Source: Candidatus Omnitrophota bacterium (lineage in GTDB: Bacteria; Omnitrophota; Gorgyraeia; Tantalellales; Tantalellaceae). Taken from it: 23,770 bases of DNA. Positions within the stretch are counted from its first letter, which is position 1, and every line of letters starts with the position of its first letter. The notes below the pieces were generated by a model. That model saw only the letters and a program-made list of their open reading frames with translations, did not search any database and was not told the origin of the DNA. This document shows, in pieces, positions 23,119 through 23,770 of the stretch. The translations under genes and the position numbers were made by a program. The stretch lies in contig DAOVKF010000004.1 of assembly GCA_030631915.1 (NCBI GenBank), forward strand, positions 1 to 23,770, written 5' to 3'.

Positions 23119-23204
23119 GCGCGAGCGGCGGAACGGCAGACGCACCAGCTTGAGGGGCTGGCGGGAGCGATCTCGTGCGAGTTCAAATCTCGCCTCGCGC
23201 ACCA
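23119..23204 (+). tRNA. tRNA-Leu (anticodon GAG)
   Basis: 86 nt with a long variable arm. The acceptor GCGCGAG pairs with CTCGCGC, then A73 and an encoded CCA. The anticodon stem CCAGC/GCTGG encloses TTGAGGG, giving anticodon GAG (23152-23154), which reads CUC/CUU leucine codons. The T arm is GCGAG TTCAAAT CTCGC. It follows the YvcK-like gene by 36 nt and is followed by a strong terminator. Confidence 0.95.
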
Positions 23205-23221
23205 TATTTATACAAATAGAG

Positions 23222-23257
23222 GGCCTCTTCCGCTCTGATTCGGAGGGGGCCTTTTTT
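23222..23257 (+). terminator. Intrinsic terminator after tRNA-Leu
   Basis: GGCCTCTTCCG (23222-23232) pairs with CGGAGGGGGCC (23241-23251) over 11 bp, with two G-U pairs, 8-nt loop, followed by six T. Very clear. Confidence 0.92.
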
Positions 23258-23297
23258 AGCGATGTTTAACATTCCTTTCAGCAGGCTGTTTTCAGGC

Positions 23298-23326
23298 TTA
23301 ACAATTTGCGGCTTTTGTGGTATAAT
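23298..23326 (+). promoter_or_regulatory. Sigma-70-type promoter of the PilZ gene, nearly leaderless
   Basis: TTAACA (23298-23303) and a perfect TATAAT (23321-23326) are spaced 17 nt. Expected start is about 23333, roughly 3 nt before the ATG at 23336. The mRNA would have almost no leader, consistent with no ribosome binding site being visible. Confidence 0.75.
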
Positions 23327-23335
23327 CAGACCGAT

Positions 23336-23740
23336 ATGAACGGGAAAGAAAGAAGAAAAGATAAACGGTATCCGGCAGTATACCCTCTGCAACTCAAGGA
23401 GGAGGATTTACTAAAGGCCCTTGGTATGATCAATGTCAGCAAAAGCGGCATTGCGTTTATTTCTTCACGACCGGTGAATAAGAATGACGAATTTTGCCTG
23501 GAGATTTTTCTTAAGAAGAGAATGTTCAATTTAAGGATGACAGTCATTCATTCCATGTTGCGGAAGGACGGGTTTTACAGTGTCGGCGCGAAATTTTTAG
23601 ATACGCCGGAAGGATTTAAGGAAAATTTCGAAAAAGAAATAAACGAAATAATGCGGGTTAACCGTGAACACAGCAGATATCAGAAGAAAAAGCTTTCTTT
23701 TGAAGAAGCCTCCCGGGAATATTTAAAGAACATTCTTTAG
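23336..23740 (+). CDS. PilZ-domain protein
   Basis: PilZ domains bind cyclic di-GMP and control motility, exopolysaccharide and similar outputs. 134 residues from ATG 23336. Seen: the binding motif ERRKDKRYPAVYPLQL at the N-terminus (Arg-rich RxxxR), then INVSKSGIAFIS, the N/D-x-S-x-x-G second motif, then a beta barrel and a charged C-terminal helix (about 100-134). Start 23336 is preferred over 23306, as it lies just after the -10 box and the RxxxR motif begins straight after. No domain beyond PilZ is recognisable. The target is unknown. Confidence 0.85.
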   Translation: MNGKERRKDKRYPAVYPLQLKEEDLLKALGMINVSKSGIAFISSRPVNKNDEFCLEIFLKKRMFNLRMTVIHSMLRKDGFYSVGAKFLDTPEGFKENFEKEINEIMRVNREHSRYQKKKLSFEEASREYLKNIL

Positions 23741-23770
23741 GCCAGATCCCGTTTTTTCGTCGCGTCCTCA

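Overview
This window reads as the chromosome of an uncultured bacterium. It has housekeeping genes of bacterial type, nearly all on the + strand, with tight spacing and several ATGA stop/start overlaps. The gene set (infC-rpmI-rplT, pheST, a 6S-like RNA, fau, rny-ymdB, xseAB, dxs, a four-subunit 2-oxoacid:ferredoxin oxidoreductase, gltX-glnS) and the recurring palindromic intergenic repeats remind me of Omnitrophota or another anaerobic PVC-related lineage. That assignment is recalled, not computed, and is uncertain.

Layout. Bases 1-6170 form a translation block: the end of infC, then rpmI and rplT, a TrkH/TrkA-type potassium uptake pair, then pheS-pheT. trkA runs into pheS by 23 nt, so ion transport sits inside the translation operon. 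Bases 6171-6540 hold no gene but are rich in structure: a terminator, a GC hairpin, a pyrimidine-rich tract with a regular G-quadruplex motif on the minus strand, and a perfect 47-bp inverted repeat. Bases 6540-6756 hold a promoter, a 6S-like RNA whose full fold can be drawn by hand, and an intrinsic terminator. Bases 6811-8707 encode a PP-loop tRNA-thiolation-like enzyme, a small NifU-type iron-sulfur scaffold and 5-formyltetrahydrofolate cyclo-ligase. Bases 8978-12931 encode RNase Y, the YmdB phosphodiesterase and exonuclease VII (XseA/XseB). Bases 13017-20521 run from dxs through ferredoxin-korA-korB-korC to gltX and glnS with almost no gaps.

A tRNA-Gln(CUG) gene follows glnS directly. Its 3' end is repeated 926 bp downstream, and the AT-rich DNA between carries a truncated DUF1016/YhcG-type gene on the minus strand. 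This looks like the remains of a small element that integrated at the tRNA 3' end. A third, shorter copy of the core lies just before the next gene. After it come a YvcK/CofD-family protein with an extra N-terminal receiver-like domain, a tRNA-Leu(GAG) with a strong terminator, and a PilZ-domain protein with a nearly leaderless promoter.

Points that stand out: PheT lacks its usual tRNA-binding OB domain and GluRS lacks the Cys-rich insertion; the receiver-YvcK fusion; the tRNA-Gln islet; the 6S-like RNA; and gltX, glnS and tRNA-Gln lying downstream of a probable 2-oxoglutarate oxidoreductase. I found no CRISPR array, integrase, transposase, rRNA or clearly new multi-gene system.
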